Source of the DNA: an uncultured Anaerovibrio sp.
Lineage (GTDB): Bacteria > Bacillota > Negativicutes > Selenomonadales > Selenomonadaceae
Length of the DNA stretch: 5,276 bases
Direction of reading: 5' to 3'
Assembly: GCA_900768695.1 (NCBI GenBank)
Contig: CAAGDY010000320.1
Span: 1 to 5,276, forward strand
Shown piece after piece: positions 1 through 5,276 of the stretch. Position numbers and translations under genes: made by a program. The notes below the pieces were generated by a model. It worked only from the letters and a program-made list of their open reading frames with translations. It was not told the origin of the DNA and made no database searches. The number at the start of each line of letters is the position of its first letter. The stretch's first letter is position 1.

Positions 1-3
1 CTA

Positions 4-32
4 TGGGTAGCTGTCCCGCTCAGCCCATTTTT
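4..32 (+). terminator. Possible weak intrinsic terminator of a gene left of the window
   Basis: TGGG (4-7) and CTG (11-13) can pair with CAG (21-23) and CCCA (24-27), with a 3-nt bulge at 8-10 and a 7-nt loop. The run TTTTT (28-32) follows on the plus strand. The bulge makes the stem weak. All three plus frames entering from the left close early (stops at 8-10, 37-39 and 72-74), so a plus-strand gene could end at or before this point. The rest of 1-122 shows no gene and no clear terminator for the minus-strand gene that ends at 123. Confidence 0.3.
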
Positions 33-122
33 AGTCTGAACAGAATCCACAAACTAACAAAATTCATCCGTTAATGTTCCAAAAGCCTCATACCTTCACG
101 ACGACAAACTGAAATTTACAAT

Positions 123-965
123 TTATAATTTGTGGAAGATTGGCTCCATCTTTTCAAAGGTGCAGAATTCAGTATATCCCAAATCCTTGAGAATCTGCCT
201 TGATTCCGGAACGTATTCAGCCAGCCGTCCGACGTTGTGGGCGTCACTGCCGATGGTGATAATGCGGCCACCCAAGTCGCGGTAGAGCCGTAAAATGTCA
301 CGGGATGGGGTGGTGTCCTTCAGCTTGTAGTGGGTACTGGAGGTATTCAGCTCAATGCCCTTGCCGTCAGCAATGGCTGTCTGGAAAATCCTGGTGAGAA
401 CAGGCTTGATTTTTTCAAAAGGGTACAGGCCTGCCTTGTCATAGCGGGAAATCAAATCCACATGAGCCAGCACGCTGTAGTCGTGGAATTTTTCTACTAC
501 GGCCAGCATTTCCTCATAGTAGCGCATATTGTATTCCTCCTGGGTGCGCCCTTTTTGGAAATCACCGGTCCAGAACTCCTTGTCCTCTATCTCGTGAATG
601 GAAAGCAGAATAAAATCCAGCTGATTGCCATATTGCTCAATCAGTTTCTGATACAGGGGGATAGTGTGGCACTGTACGCCAAATTCCAGTCCTGCCTTGA
701 TAACCATTTGGCCCTGATAGATGCGGCGCATCCGGAGCAGCTTGGCAAAATACTCAGGATAGTTGACATTCAGGATGTGATATTTGCCCTCGTGGATTTC
801 AAAGGGCTTGTCCCACTCGTCCCAGTCGGGCTTGATGCCGTAGTCCACATGGTCCGTGAAGCAAAGCTCATCCATGCCCAGCTTCATGGCACGTTCAATA
901 TGGGTTTCCATCCTTTCAAGGCTGTCATCGCTGAACTCTGTATGGATATGATAATCTGTGTACAT
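123..965 (-). CDS. hisJ: PHP-domain phosphoesterase, histidinol-phosphatase HisJ family
   Basis: This is a complete 280-residue protein of the PHP (polymerase and histidinol phosphatase) superfamily. Characterised HisJ/HisK members remove phosphate from L-histidinol phosphate in histidine biosynthesis, in the cytoplasm, using a multinuclear metal site. The expected metal ligands are all visible in order: HIH at 6-8, DH at 38-39, E94 in GLEFG, H124 in SIHE, H168 in LAHVD, and D241 and H243 in IGSDAH. Length is close to the usual 260-280. The ATG start (963-965) has a strong Shine-Dalgarno, AAAGGGG on the minus strand (974-980), 8 nt upstream. No other his gene is in the window, and many HisJ-family proteins in Bacillota are not proven histidinol phosphatases. 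The fold and metal-dependent phosphoesterase activity are therefore secure, while the exact substrate is inferred. It is divergent from the yrbL-like gene. Confidence 0.88.
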   Translation of the reverse strand: MYTDYHIHTEFSDDSLERMETHIERAMKLGMDELCFTDHVDYGIKPDWDEWDKPFEIHEGKYHILNVNYPEYFAKLLRMRRIYQGQMVIKAGLEFGVQCHTIPLYQKLIEQYGNQLDFILLSIHEIEDKEFWTGDFQKGRTQEEYNMRYYEEMLAVVEKFHDYSVLAHVDLISRYDKAGLYPFEKIKPVLTRIFQTAIADGKGIELNTSSTHYKLKDTTPSRDILRLYRDLGGRIITIGSDAHNVGRLAEYVPESRQILKDLGYTEFCTFEKMEPIFHKL

Positions 966-996
966 ATTGTTGTCCCCTTTCTGCGTGTTTTAGATT

Positions 997-1005
997 ATTT
1001 TAGCA
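997..1005 (-). promoter_or_regulatory. Extended -10 promoter for the hisJ-family gene
   Basis: Read on the minus strand, 1005-997 is TGC followed by TAAAAT. This is a TGn extended -10 element with a five-of-six match to TATAAT. No good -35 is seen 16-18 bp further up (best is CTGTCG, three of six), which extended -10 promoters can tolerate. The implied start near 990 leaves a leader of about 25 nt carrying the Shine-Dalgarno. Confidence 0.45.
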
Positions 1006-1092
1006 TAAAAAACAGCCGGACGACAGGGAGGGCGGCATGATAATAACGCTGTGCCAGAAAAAGGCAGCCGAGAGGGCAATATTGTACCAGCC

Positions 1093-1121
1093 TTGCTAAA
1101 AGCATAGTTATAGCGTATAAT
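1093..1121 (+). promoter_or_regulatory. Sigma-70-type promoter for the yrbL-like gene
   Basis: A perfect -10 hexamer TATAAT (1116-1121) lies 17 bp after TTGCTA (1093-1098), a four-of-six match to TTGACA. Transcription would start near 1128 and give a leader of about 95 nt before the yrbL start. This is the best plus-strand promoter in the divergent region 966-1222, and no gene is supported in that interval. Confidence 0.65.
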
Positions 1122-1152
1122 TGAACACATAAAATAGTTGCTTGCGCTCCTT

Positions 1153-1176
1153 GAACAGTTAATAGAAAACTAGTTC
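1153..1176 (+). repeat. Imperfect inverted repeat in the yrbL leader
   Basis: GAACAGTT (1153-1160) can pair with AACT (1168-1171) plus GTTC (1173-1176). This gives eight base pairs with one bulged A (1172) and a 7-nt loop. It lies downstream of the predicted transcription start, so it could be an RNA hairpin or a protein site on DNA. A run of seven G follows at 1177-1183. There is no T-run, so it is not a terminator. Confidence 0.4.
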
Positions 1177-1189
1177 GGGGGGGTGGAAG

Positions 1190-1210
1190 CACTATAAGTA
1201 ATTTATAGTG
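1190..1210 (+). promoter_or_regulatory. Perfect 8-bp inverted repeat next to the yrbL ribosome site
   Basis: CACTATAA (1190-1197) and TTATAGTG (1203-1210) are perfect inverted repeats around the 5-nt loop GTAAT. The right arm ends one base before the Shine-Dalgarno GGAGG (1212-1216). As RNA it would form a hairpin that could affect ribosome access, and as DNA it has the form of a dimeric repressor operator. The sequence does not decide between these. Confidence 0.55.
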
Positions 1211-1222
1211 TGGAGGTAATTA

Positions 1223-1855
1223 TTGGTGGGCAAGGCGGAAGTTATGCTGTGTGAGGATTACGTAATAGGTGCCGGCGGACACAAGAAGGTGTACCTGGAC
1301 CCGAGGGATAACAGCCGTTGTATCAAGATTTTGTTTGACGAGGATGATGCGGATTGGAGAAGGGAAATACAGTACCGGGAGGCACGTACCAGACGGGGTA
1401 TGGTGTCACGTCTGTTGCCTGAGTATTACGGACAGGTCGCTACCAATCTGGGAACCGGCTACGTGTTTGAGCGGATTGCTGATTATGATGGCAGGACCAG
1501 CAGGGATTTGCGGCGCATCATGATGGAAATAGAAAAAGCGCCCAACTATGATTTGATTGAGTTCGGTATGTCAGCCTTTTTGCGCAGCATGCTGGCGGAG
1601 CGCATTATTACCACCAACGTGGAGTATGAAAATTTTTTGGTGCAGATGGTGACTGATGTACACGGCAGGGTACGCATTGTGGACAACATCGGCACCCATT
1701 CGAGATTTCCCCTGATACTTTATATGGATGATTTTGCCAGAAGCCATATAAAGCGTTATTTTCTCCGGCTGCTGAACGACATGGCACGGGATTTCCCGAA
1801 GGTAATGCCTCAGAGCCTGTTTCGTCATATGGCGGATTACACGAAGAATGTATAG
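1223..1855 (+). CDS. YrbL-like protein (PhoP-regulatory-network YrbL family, kinase-like fold)
   Basis: This 210-residue cytoplasmic protein, with no signal peptide or membrane segment, resembles the YrbL family. The family is named for an enterobacterial PhoP-regulated gene and has no established biochemical function. Features that recall a protein-kinase-like fold are a glycine-rich loop IGAGGHKKVY (15-24), a lysine in CIKI (K35), a catalytic-loop-like stretch TNVEYENF (131-138) and IVDNIG (152-157), with D154 in the metal-binding position. The usual HRD aspartate is not obvious, so activity is uncertain. TTG (1223) and GTG (1226) are both possible starts, 6 and 9 nt after GGAGG (1212-1216). 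The first in-frame ATG (1244) is 27 nt away and unlikely. The gene has its own promoter and a terminator behind it, so it is probably a single-gene unit. In enterobacteria the gene answers PhoP, but nothing here shows a PhoP box. The family call is from recognition by eye. Confidence 0.7.
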   Translation: MVGKAEVMLCEDYVIGAGGHKKVYLDPRDNSRCIKILFDEDDADWRREIQYREARTRRGMVSRLLPEYYGQVATNLGTGYVFERIADYDGRTSRDLRRIMMEIEKAPNYDLIEFGMSAFLRSMLAERIITTNVEYENFLVQMVTDVHGRVRIVDNIGTHSRFPLILYMDDFARSHIKRYFLRLLNDMARDFPKVMPQSLFRHMADYTKNV

Positions 1856-1919
1856 TGGATAAAGCTAAAGCATGCCGGACAAAGTTGAAACAGCGTAAAT
1901 AAGGAATAGGAAGAGCAAT

Positions 1920-1975
1920 AAATCCGTACAGGGCCATTGCATAGCAATGCGTCCCTGTGCGGATTTTTAGTTTTT
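1920..1975 (+). terminator. Intrinsic terminator after the yrbL-like gene
   Basis: The arm AATCCGTACAGGG (1921-1933) pairs with CCCTGTGCGGATT (1953-1965) over 13 bp with one G-U pair. A second perfect stem is nested inside, CATTGC (1935-1940) with GCAATG (1944-1949) around ATA. TTT, AG and TTTTT follow (1966-1975). It closes the yrbL-like unit 65 bp past its stop and insulates the mraZ promoter behind it. Confidence 0.88.
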
Positions 1976-2062
1976 ACTGCAATCTTTGGACAGGGCAGAT
2001 TTTTCTGGGCGTATTTTCTCATTTTTTACGAAAACCTGAATAATAGCCGCAAAAATCCCTAA

Positions 2063-2090
2063 AAAGTGGAAAAAAGTGGGGGAATGTGGT
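2063..2090 (+). promoter_or_regulatory. Putative MraZ operator: three direct repeats at 10-bp spacing
   Basis: GTGG occurs at 2066-2069, 2076-2079 and 2086-2089, exactly one helical turn apart. The first two copies sit in AAAAAGTGG and the third in GGAATGTGG. MraZ is known to bind short direct repeats in front of its own gene (TGGGN with 5-nt spacers in E. coli, AAAGTG-type boxes in mycoplasmas). Sequence, periodicity and position 30-57 bp before mraZ all fit, so autoregulation is likely. A fourth GTGG (2107-2110) lies 21 bp on but overlaps the ribosome site. Confidence 0.75.
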
Positions 2091-2095
2091 AACAT
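2067..2095 (+). promoter_or_regulatory. Probable mraZ (dcw cluster) promoter, overlapping the MraZ boxes
   Basis: TGGAAA (2067-2072, four of six to TTGACA) lies 17 bp before TAACAT (2090-2095, four of six to TATAAT). TGG directly before the -10 (2087-2089) makes it an extended -10. The hexamers are weak, but the spacing is ideal, and the MraZ repeats cover the whole element. A bound MraZ oligomer would therefore block polymerase. The implied start near 2102 leaves a leader of under 20 nt. Confidence 0.4.
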
Positions 2096-2119
2096 TATCC
2101 ATGAAGGTGGTGAGGAAGT

Positions 2120-2551
2120 ATGCTGATGGGCGAATATATGCACTCTATAGATGCGAAGGGCAGGGTCATTCTGCCGGCTGATTTTCGTTCAGAATTAGGC
2201 GAGAGCTTCATTATCACCAAAGGACTGGATAACTGCCTGTTCCTCTACACCACCTCGGAATGGGAGAATCTGTCCAACAAGCTGAAGCAGCTTCCTCTGG
2301 CCAAGGCAGAGGCGAGAGCCTTTGTCCGCTTCTTTTTCTCCGGTGCAAGACAGCTGGATTGCGACAAGCAGGGACGTTTTCTGGTTCCTGCCAACCTGCG
2401 CACCCATGCCAAGCTGCAGAAGGAGGTTGTGCTGATTGGCGTTTCCAGCCGCATAGAGCTGTGGGGCAAGGAAGAGTGGCTCAGGTACAACGAGGAAATC
2501 ACGCCATCCGTTTCCAGCATTGCAGAAACCCTGGCGGATTTGGGAATATGA
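2120..2551 (+). CDS. mraZ: Transcriptional regulator MraZ
   Basis: MraZ is the DNA-binding regulator at the head of the dcw cluster. It forms ring-like oligomers and binds repeats before its own gene. The 143-residue product matches the family length and carries both AbrB-like half domains. The first has DAKGR (11-15) followed by VILPADFR, and the second has DKQGR (82-86) followed by FLVPANLR. Other family hallmarks are GLDNCLFLY (35-43), ARAFVRFFFSGA (65-76) and the late segment VSSRIELWG. The ATG at 2120 gives the standard N-terminus MLMGEYMHSID, which decides the start over the ATG at 2126. GAGG (2112-2115) and AGGTGG (2105-2110) are the ribosome site candidates. rsmH follows after 44 bp, probably on the same transcript, and MraZ boxes precede the gene. 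Confidence 0.97.
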   Translation: MLMGEYMHSIDAKGRVILPADFRSELGESFIITKGLDNCLFLYTTSEWENLSNKLKQLPLAKAEARAFVRFFFSGARQLDCDKQGRFLVPANLRTHAKLQKEVVLIGVSSRIELWGKEEWLRYNEEITPSVSSIAETLADLGI

Positions 2552-2595
2552 TTTGCGATTTTACAGGAAGATGATTTTTGATATAAGGAGTTCGC

Positions 2596-3531
2596 ATGGA
2601 GTTTCATCATATTAGTGTAATGCCGGAGGAAACAGTGTCCGGACTGGTAACAGACAGGGATGGCATCTATGTGGACTGCACGCTGGGCGGCGCCGGTCAT
2701 TCCCGGCTGATAGCCGATATGCTCACAGAAAAGGGAAGGCTGGTGGGCATAGACCAGGATACGGCGGCGATTGCGGCAGCCAGGGAAAGGCTGGCTGATT
2801 GCCGATGCCGTGTGGACATCGTGAAGAGCAATTTCAGCAATCTGGATGCCGTGCTGACGGACCTGGGCATAGACCGGGTGGACGGCGTGCTGTTTGATTT
2901 GGGAGTGTCATCCCATCAGCTGGATACAGCTGACAGGGGATTTTCCTATATGCAGGATGCTCCGCTGGATATGCGCATGAACCAGCAGGCTGACCTTAGC
3001 GCCTACGATGTGGTAAACGGCTATGATGAGAAGGAGCTGAACCGTATTTTCAAGGAATATGGCGAGGAACGCTGGTCAAAGCGGATTGCGGAGTTTATTG
3101 TGGCGGCCCGCAGGGAAAAGCCTGTAGAGACCACCGGTGAGCTGGTGGATATCATCAAGCGGGCAGTGCCGGCGGCTGTCAGGAATGCCAAGGGCGGCCA
3201 TCCGGCCAAGAGGATTTTTCAGGCGGTGCGCATCGAGGTTAATGATGAGCTTGGGATTCTGGAAAATTCCTTCCGTACGGCGACGGCACATCTGAAGCCC
3301 GGGGGCAGGATTGCCATTATTACCTTTCATTCGCTGGAGGACAGGATTGCCAAGAATGTGCTGAAGGAAATGGCAAGGGGCTGTATCTGCCCGCCACAGC
3401 TGCCTGTGTGCATGTGCGGACACAGGCCGGAGGTGAGGCTTCTGGTGAAGGGAACGGCGGCCTCGCAGGAAGAGCTGGAGCGAAACTCACGCTCCAAGAG
3501 TGCCAAGCTGAGGATTGCCGAAAAGCTGTAA
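2596..3531 (+). CDS. rsmH: 16S rRNA (cytosine-1402-N4)-methyltransferase RsmH (MraW)
   Basis: RsmH methylates N4 of C1402 in the ribosomal P site, using S-adenosylmethionine. The 311-residue protein is full length and shows the family motifs in order: HISVMPEE (5-12), the SAM loop DCTLGGAGHS (27-36), GIDQD (51-55), FDLGVSSHQLD (100-110), GFSYMQDAPLDMRM (115-128), HPAKRIFQAVRIEVNDEL (202-219) and GGRIAIITFHSLEDR (236-250). The C-terminal RSKSAKLR tail is also present. A four-cysteine patch CIC...CMC (263-274) lies near the end. Similar patches occur in many Bacillota RsmH proteins, and a metal-binding role would be a guess. The start is fixed by AAGGAG (2585-2590), 5 nt before ATG. It is probably cotranscribed with mraZ upstream and ftsL downstream. 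Confidence 0.97.
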   Translation: MEFHHISVMPEETVSGLVTDRDGIYVDCTLGGAGHSRLIADMLTEKGRLVGIDQDTAAIAAARERLADCRCRVDIVKSNFSNLDAVLTDLGIDRVDGVLFDLGVSSHQLDTADRGFSYMQDAPLDMRMNQQADLSAYDVVNGYDEKELNRIFKEYGEERWSKRIAEFIVAARREKPVETTGELVDIIKRAVPAAVRNAKGGHPAKRIFQAVRIEVNDELGILENSFRTATAHLKPGGRIAIITFHSLEDRIAKNVLKEMARGCICPPQLPVCMCGHRPEVRLLVKGTAASQEELERNSRSKSAKLRIAEKL

Positions 3532-3679
3532 AATGGGCACAGACGACAAATAGCCCTGTGGACGGGTACGGCTGTGTGCATGTGGTCTGAGGCTTTTGTT
3601 TGCAGGTCTTATAGATTTGCAGGATTTTCAAGGTTTGTAAGGGATATTGTCAGGAAGTTAAGGGAAGGGAGGTTAGCTT

Positions 3680-4057
3680 ATGCTGGCTAGACAGCTTGAG
3701 GAGGAAGAGTATTACGAAGAGCTTCCCCAGCAGCCTACTACCCATCAGCAGTATATCAGACGCCGTATTGTCAGGCGTAAGGTGGTCAAGCGTAATAACC
3801 TCCGCAGGAAGGTGGCCATTTTGCTGATGGTGGTGGCAGTTTGCGCCGTGGCGATTACGGCACGCAGCAGCATGATTGCAGCGAGAGGCTTTGAGCTGGT
3901 GCAGATGCGTACCGAGGCGGTCAAGCTGGAGGCGGAGAATGCCAAGCTGAGGATTGCCAATGCTCAGCTGAAGAATCCGACCCGTGTCAAGCAGATTGCG
4001 GAGCAGAAGCTGGGCATGGGAGTGTCGGAGCATGTTTATTTTGCCGAGGGCAGGTAA
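3680..4057 (+). CDS. ftsL: FtsL-like cell division protein (single-pass, septum formation initiator type)
   Basis: This 125-residue bitopic membrane protein has the layout of FtsL. A cytoplasmic N-terminus begins acidic and then becomes very basic (about 27-44). One membrane span (about 45-61) follows, then a coiled-coil-prone outer segment (about 69-98). A C-terminal motif PTRVKQIAEQKLGM (100-113) is typical of FtsL and DivIC proteins. FtsL joins FtsB/DivIC and FtsQ/DivIB to recruit and activate the FtsW-FtsI septal synthase. The ATG has GGGAGG (3667-3672) 7 nt upstream. Position after rsmH supports FtsL over DivIC, though sequence alone separates the two poorly. A 148-bp gap separates it from rsmH, with no clear promoter or terminator in it, so it is likely in the mraZ transcript. 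The usual next gene, the septal transpeptidase, is missing. Confidence 0.85.
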   Translation: MLARQLEEEEYYEELPQQPTTHQQYIRRRIVRRKVVKRNNLRRKVAILLMVVAVCAVAITARSSMIAARGFELVQMRTEAVKLEAENAKLRIANAQLKNPTRVKQIAEQKLGMGVSEHVYFAEGR

Positions 4058-4117
4058 CCGATGGTGCCGCCTGCAGGATTGGAAGCTGTATGTGTATGAA
4101 TGATTTACTTGCTTATG

Positions 4118-4171
4118 AAAAGCTGGGTATTGTGTATCGGGGCTGTGCTGATATGCAATATCCAGTTTTTT
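4118..4171 (+). terminator. Intrinsic terminator between ftsL and murE
   Basis: The left arm 4123-4138 (beginning CTGGGTATTG) pairs with 4150-4165 (ending CAATATCCAG). This is a continuous 16-bp stem with a few G-U pairs and an 11-nt GC-rich loop. TTTTTT (4166-4171) follows, and AAAA (4118-4121) precedes the stem and can extend it. It should end the mraZ-rsmH-ftsL transcript about 65 bp past the ftsL stop, before the murE promoter. The A and T flanks could allow some action in both directions. Confidence 0.85.
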
Positions 4172-4185
4172 GCTGTAAATAACTC

Positions 4186-4214
4186 TTCACAGTAGCGTGA
4201 AATGGTTATATAAT
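4186..4214 (+). promoter_or_regulatory. Strong sigma-70-type promoter for murE
   Basis: TTCACA (4186-4191, five of six to TTGACA) is followed after exactly 17 bp by a perfect TATAAT (4209-4214). This is the closest match to consensus in the window. Transcription would start near 4221, giving murE a leader of about 49 nt. It lies just after the terminator ending at 4171, so murE is set up as the head of a new transcription unit. Confidence 0.8.
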
Positions 4215-4269
4215 ATATAAGTTAAAATTTAGCTCGTATGCTGAGATGCTGTATGAAGGGAAGGTTTTT

Positions 4270-5276
4270 ATGACGAAGACATTGGGCGCTTTGGCCGCAT
4301 TGGTAGATGGAGCTGAAATTATCGGTGATAAGGATTTACAGATAAAGGATATAGAGCATGATTCCCGAAAGATTACAGAGGGGGCGCTGTTTGTCTGCAT
4401 GGAGGGCGTTCATGTGGATGGGCATAAGTTTATTCCCCAGGCGCGGGAAAAGGGTGCAGTGGCCATTATCACGGAACGGGAGATGGAGGCGCCTGACGGG
4501 CTGGCGGTTCTCAGGGTGCCGGATTTGAAGCAGGCACTGCACGCCATCGTGCCGTATTTTCACGATTATCCCGCCCGCAGCATGCGTGTTGTAGGCATTA
4601 CCGGCACCAACGGTAAGACCTCCATCAGCTATATGCTCCGGGCTATGCTGCGTCGCATGGGCTGTCGTGTGGGGCTCATCGGCACCATTCAGATTATGAT
4701 TGAGGATCAGGTGCTGCCTATTCACAATACCACGCCGGATGTTGTGGATTTGCAGCGCACTCTGGCCATGATGCGGGATGCCAACATGGATTATGTGGTG
4801 ATGGAGGTTTCCAGCCATGCTCTGGACCAGAACCGGGTGGCAGGCATCGAGTTCGACACGGCGGTGTTTACCAATCTTACCCAGGACCATCTGGACTACC
4901 ACAAGACCTTGGAGAACTACAGGAAGGCCAAGACCATCCTCTTTGACCTGGTATCAAGGCCGGGGGTGAAGAACGGCAAGACCGCGGTAGTGAATATTGA
5001 TGATGCCGCAGGGCAGGACATGCTGTCCCACGCCGATTGCCGCCATATTACCTACGCCATCAATCAGGAGGCGGTGCTGAAGGCGGAGAATATTCAGGTG
5101 CTGGCCAGTGGTGCGGAGTTTGAGATAAAGGTAGGCGATTCAAGCCTGCCGCTGAAGCTGCAGATTACAGGCATCTTCAACGTGTACAATGTGATGGCGG
5201 CTGTGGGGGCGGCCATGGCAGAGGGCGTGCCTGCCCCTGTGATCAAGGCCTGCATGGAGGAGTTTGCCTCGGTGCC
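4270..5276 (+). CDS. murE: UDP-MurNAc-tripeptide synthetase MurE (3' end outside window)
   Basis: MurE is the cytoplasmic ATP-dependent ligase that adds the third stem-peptide residue (meso-diaminopimelate or lysine) to UDP-MurNAc-L-Ala-D-Glu in peptidoglycan synthesis. About 335 of a usual 480-500 residues are present. The N-terminal domain shows DSRK (31-34) and HVDGHKF (48-54). The central ATPase domain has the P-loop TGTNGKT (111-117), HNTTP (152-156), MEVSSHALDQNRV (178-190) and TNLTQDHLDYH (201-211). It also has AK (220-221), the lysine that is carbamylated in Mur ligases. GIFNVYNV (301-308) marks the approach to the C-terminal domain. The motif that distinguishes diaminopimelate from lysine enzymes lies beyond the edge, so the substrate cannot be stated. 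The ATG is preceded by GAAGGGAAGG (4255-4264), 5 nt away. It has its own promoter. Confidence 0.96.
   Translation, partial: MTKTLGALAALVDGAEIIGDKDLQIKDIEHDSRKITEGALFVCMEGVHVDGHKFIPQAREKGAVAIITEREMEAPDGLAVLRVPDLKQALHAIVPYFHDYPARSMRVVGITGTNGKTSISYMLRAMLRRMGCRVGLIGTIQIMIEDQVLPIHNTTPDVVDLQRTLAMMRDANMDYVVMEVSSHALDQNRVAGIEFDTAVFTNLTQDHLDYHKTLENYRKAKTILFDLVSRPGVKNGKTAVVNIDDAAGQDMLSHADCRHITYAINQEAVLKAENIQVLASGAEFEIKVGDSSLPLKLQITGIFNVYNVMAAVGAAMAEGVPAPVIKACMEEFASV

Noticed and set aside
330..1040. 236-codon open frame on the plus strand
   Set aside because: It is antisense to the hisJ-family gene, whose product has all expected PHP metal ligands and a strong ribosome site. The antisense product shows no recognisable family or start signal.
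1068..1092. Possible riboswitch or tRNA-like element in the divergent region
   Set aside because: No conserved riboswitch core, T-box or cloverleaf could be traced. Only the simple inverted repeats nearer yrbL are supported.
995..1192. 65-codon minus-strand frame upstream of the hisJ-family gene
   Set aside because: It overlaps both divergent promoters and has no ribosome site or recognisable sequence.
3538..3576. Possible hairpin after rsmH (CACAG with CTGTG)
   Set aside because: The arms are short and far apart, and no T-run follows directly, so it is not supported as a terminator.
3580..3690. 36-codon basic open frame ending inside the ftsL start
   Set aside because: No Shine-Dalgarno precedes its ATG, and no known small dcw protein fits. 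It is mentioned only as part of the gap finding.
4090..4182. Small 30-codon open frame between ftsL and murE
   Set aside because: It runs straight through the strong terminator stem and T-run and has only a weak ribosome site, so the open frame is probably accidental.
4238..4273. 11-codon leader-like frame whose TGA overlaps the murE ATG
   Set aside because: No ribosome site and no run of regulatory codons or attenuator follows it. Overlaps of this kind arise easily by chance.
4336..4902. 188-codon open frame on the minus strand
   Set aside because: It is antisense to the well-supported murE gene. Its histidine-rich composition is what reverse reading of such GC-biased codons gives, and no ribosome site was seen.

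Overview
The window looks like chromosome from a Gram-positive-lineage (Bacillota) bacterium. The mraZ-rsmH-ftsL-murE order, the AGGAGG-type ribosome sites and the Bacillota-like MraZ and RsmH sequences point there. The mix of a dcw cluster with a YrbL-like gene makes me suspect a Negativicute of the Selenomonas group, but that placement is an impression and was not tested.

Left part (1-1222): a complete HisJ-type PHP phosphoesterase gene lies on the minus strand (123-965) with a good Shine-Dalgarno and an extended -10 promoter. A 257-bp divergent intergenic region separates it from a plus-strand yrbL-like gene. That region also carries a TTGCTA-N17-TATAAT promoter for yrbL, and the yrbL leader contains two inverted repeats, one abutting the ribosome binding site. 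Bases 1-122 hold only a weak possible terminator belonging to a gene outside the window.

Middle (1223-2119): the yrbL-like gene (1223-1855, TTG or GTG start) is followed by a long stem-loop terminator (1920-1975). The mraZ control region comes next, with three GTGG repeats spaced exactly 10 bp apart (2063-2090). They match the MraZ operator layout and overlap a plausible extended -10 promoter.

Right part (2120-5276): the division and cell wall (dcw) cluster. mraZ (regulator), rsmH (16S rRNA methyltransferase) and an ftsL-like divisome gene appear to form one transcript. No transpeptidase gene (ftsI/pbpB/spoVD) sits between ftsL and murE, the place it occupies in most dcw clusters. Instead there is a strong intrinsic terminator (4118-4171) and then a near-consensus promoter (TTCACA-N17-TATAAT, 4186-4214) that drives murE separately. 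murE runs off the right edge after about 335 codons. The genes are mostly ordinary housekeeping genes. The most noteworthy points are the rewired ftsL-murE junction, the MraZ operator and the structured yrbL leader. I found no convincing previously undescribed system.
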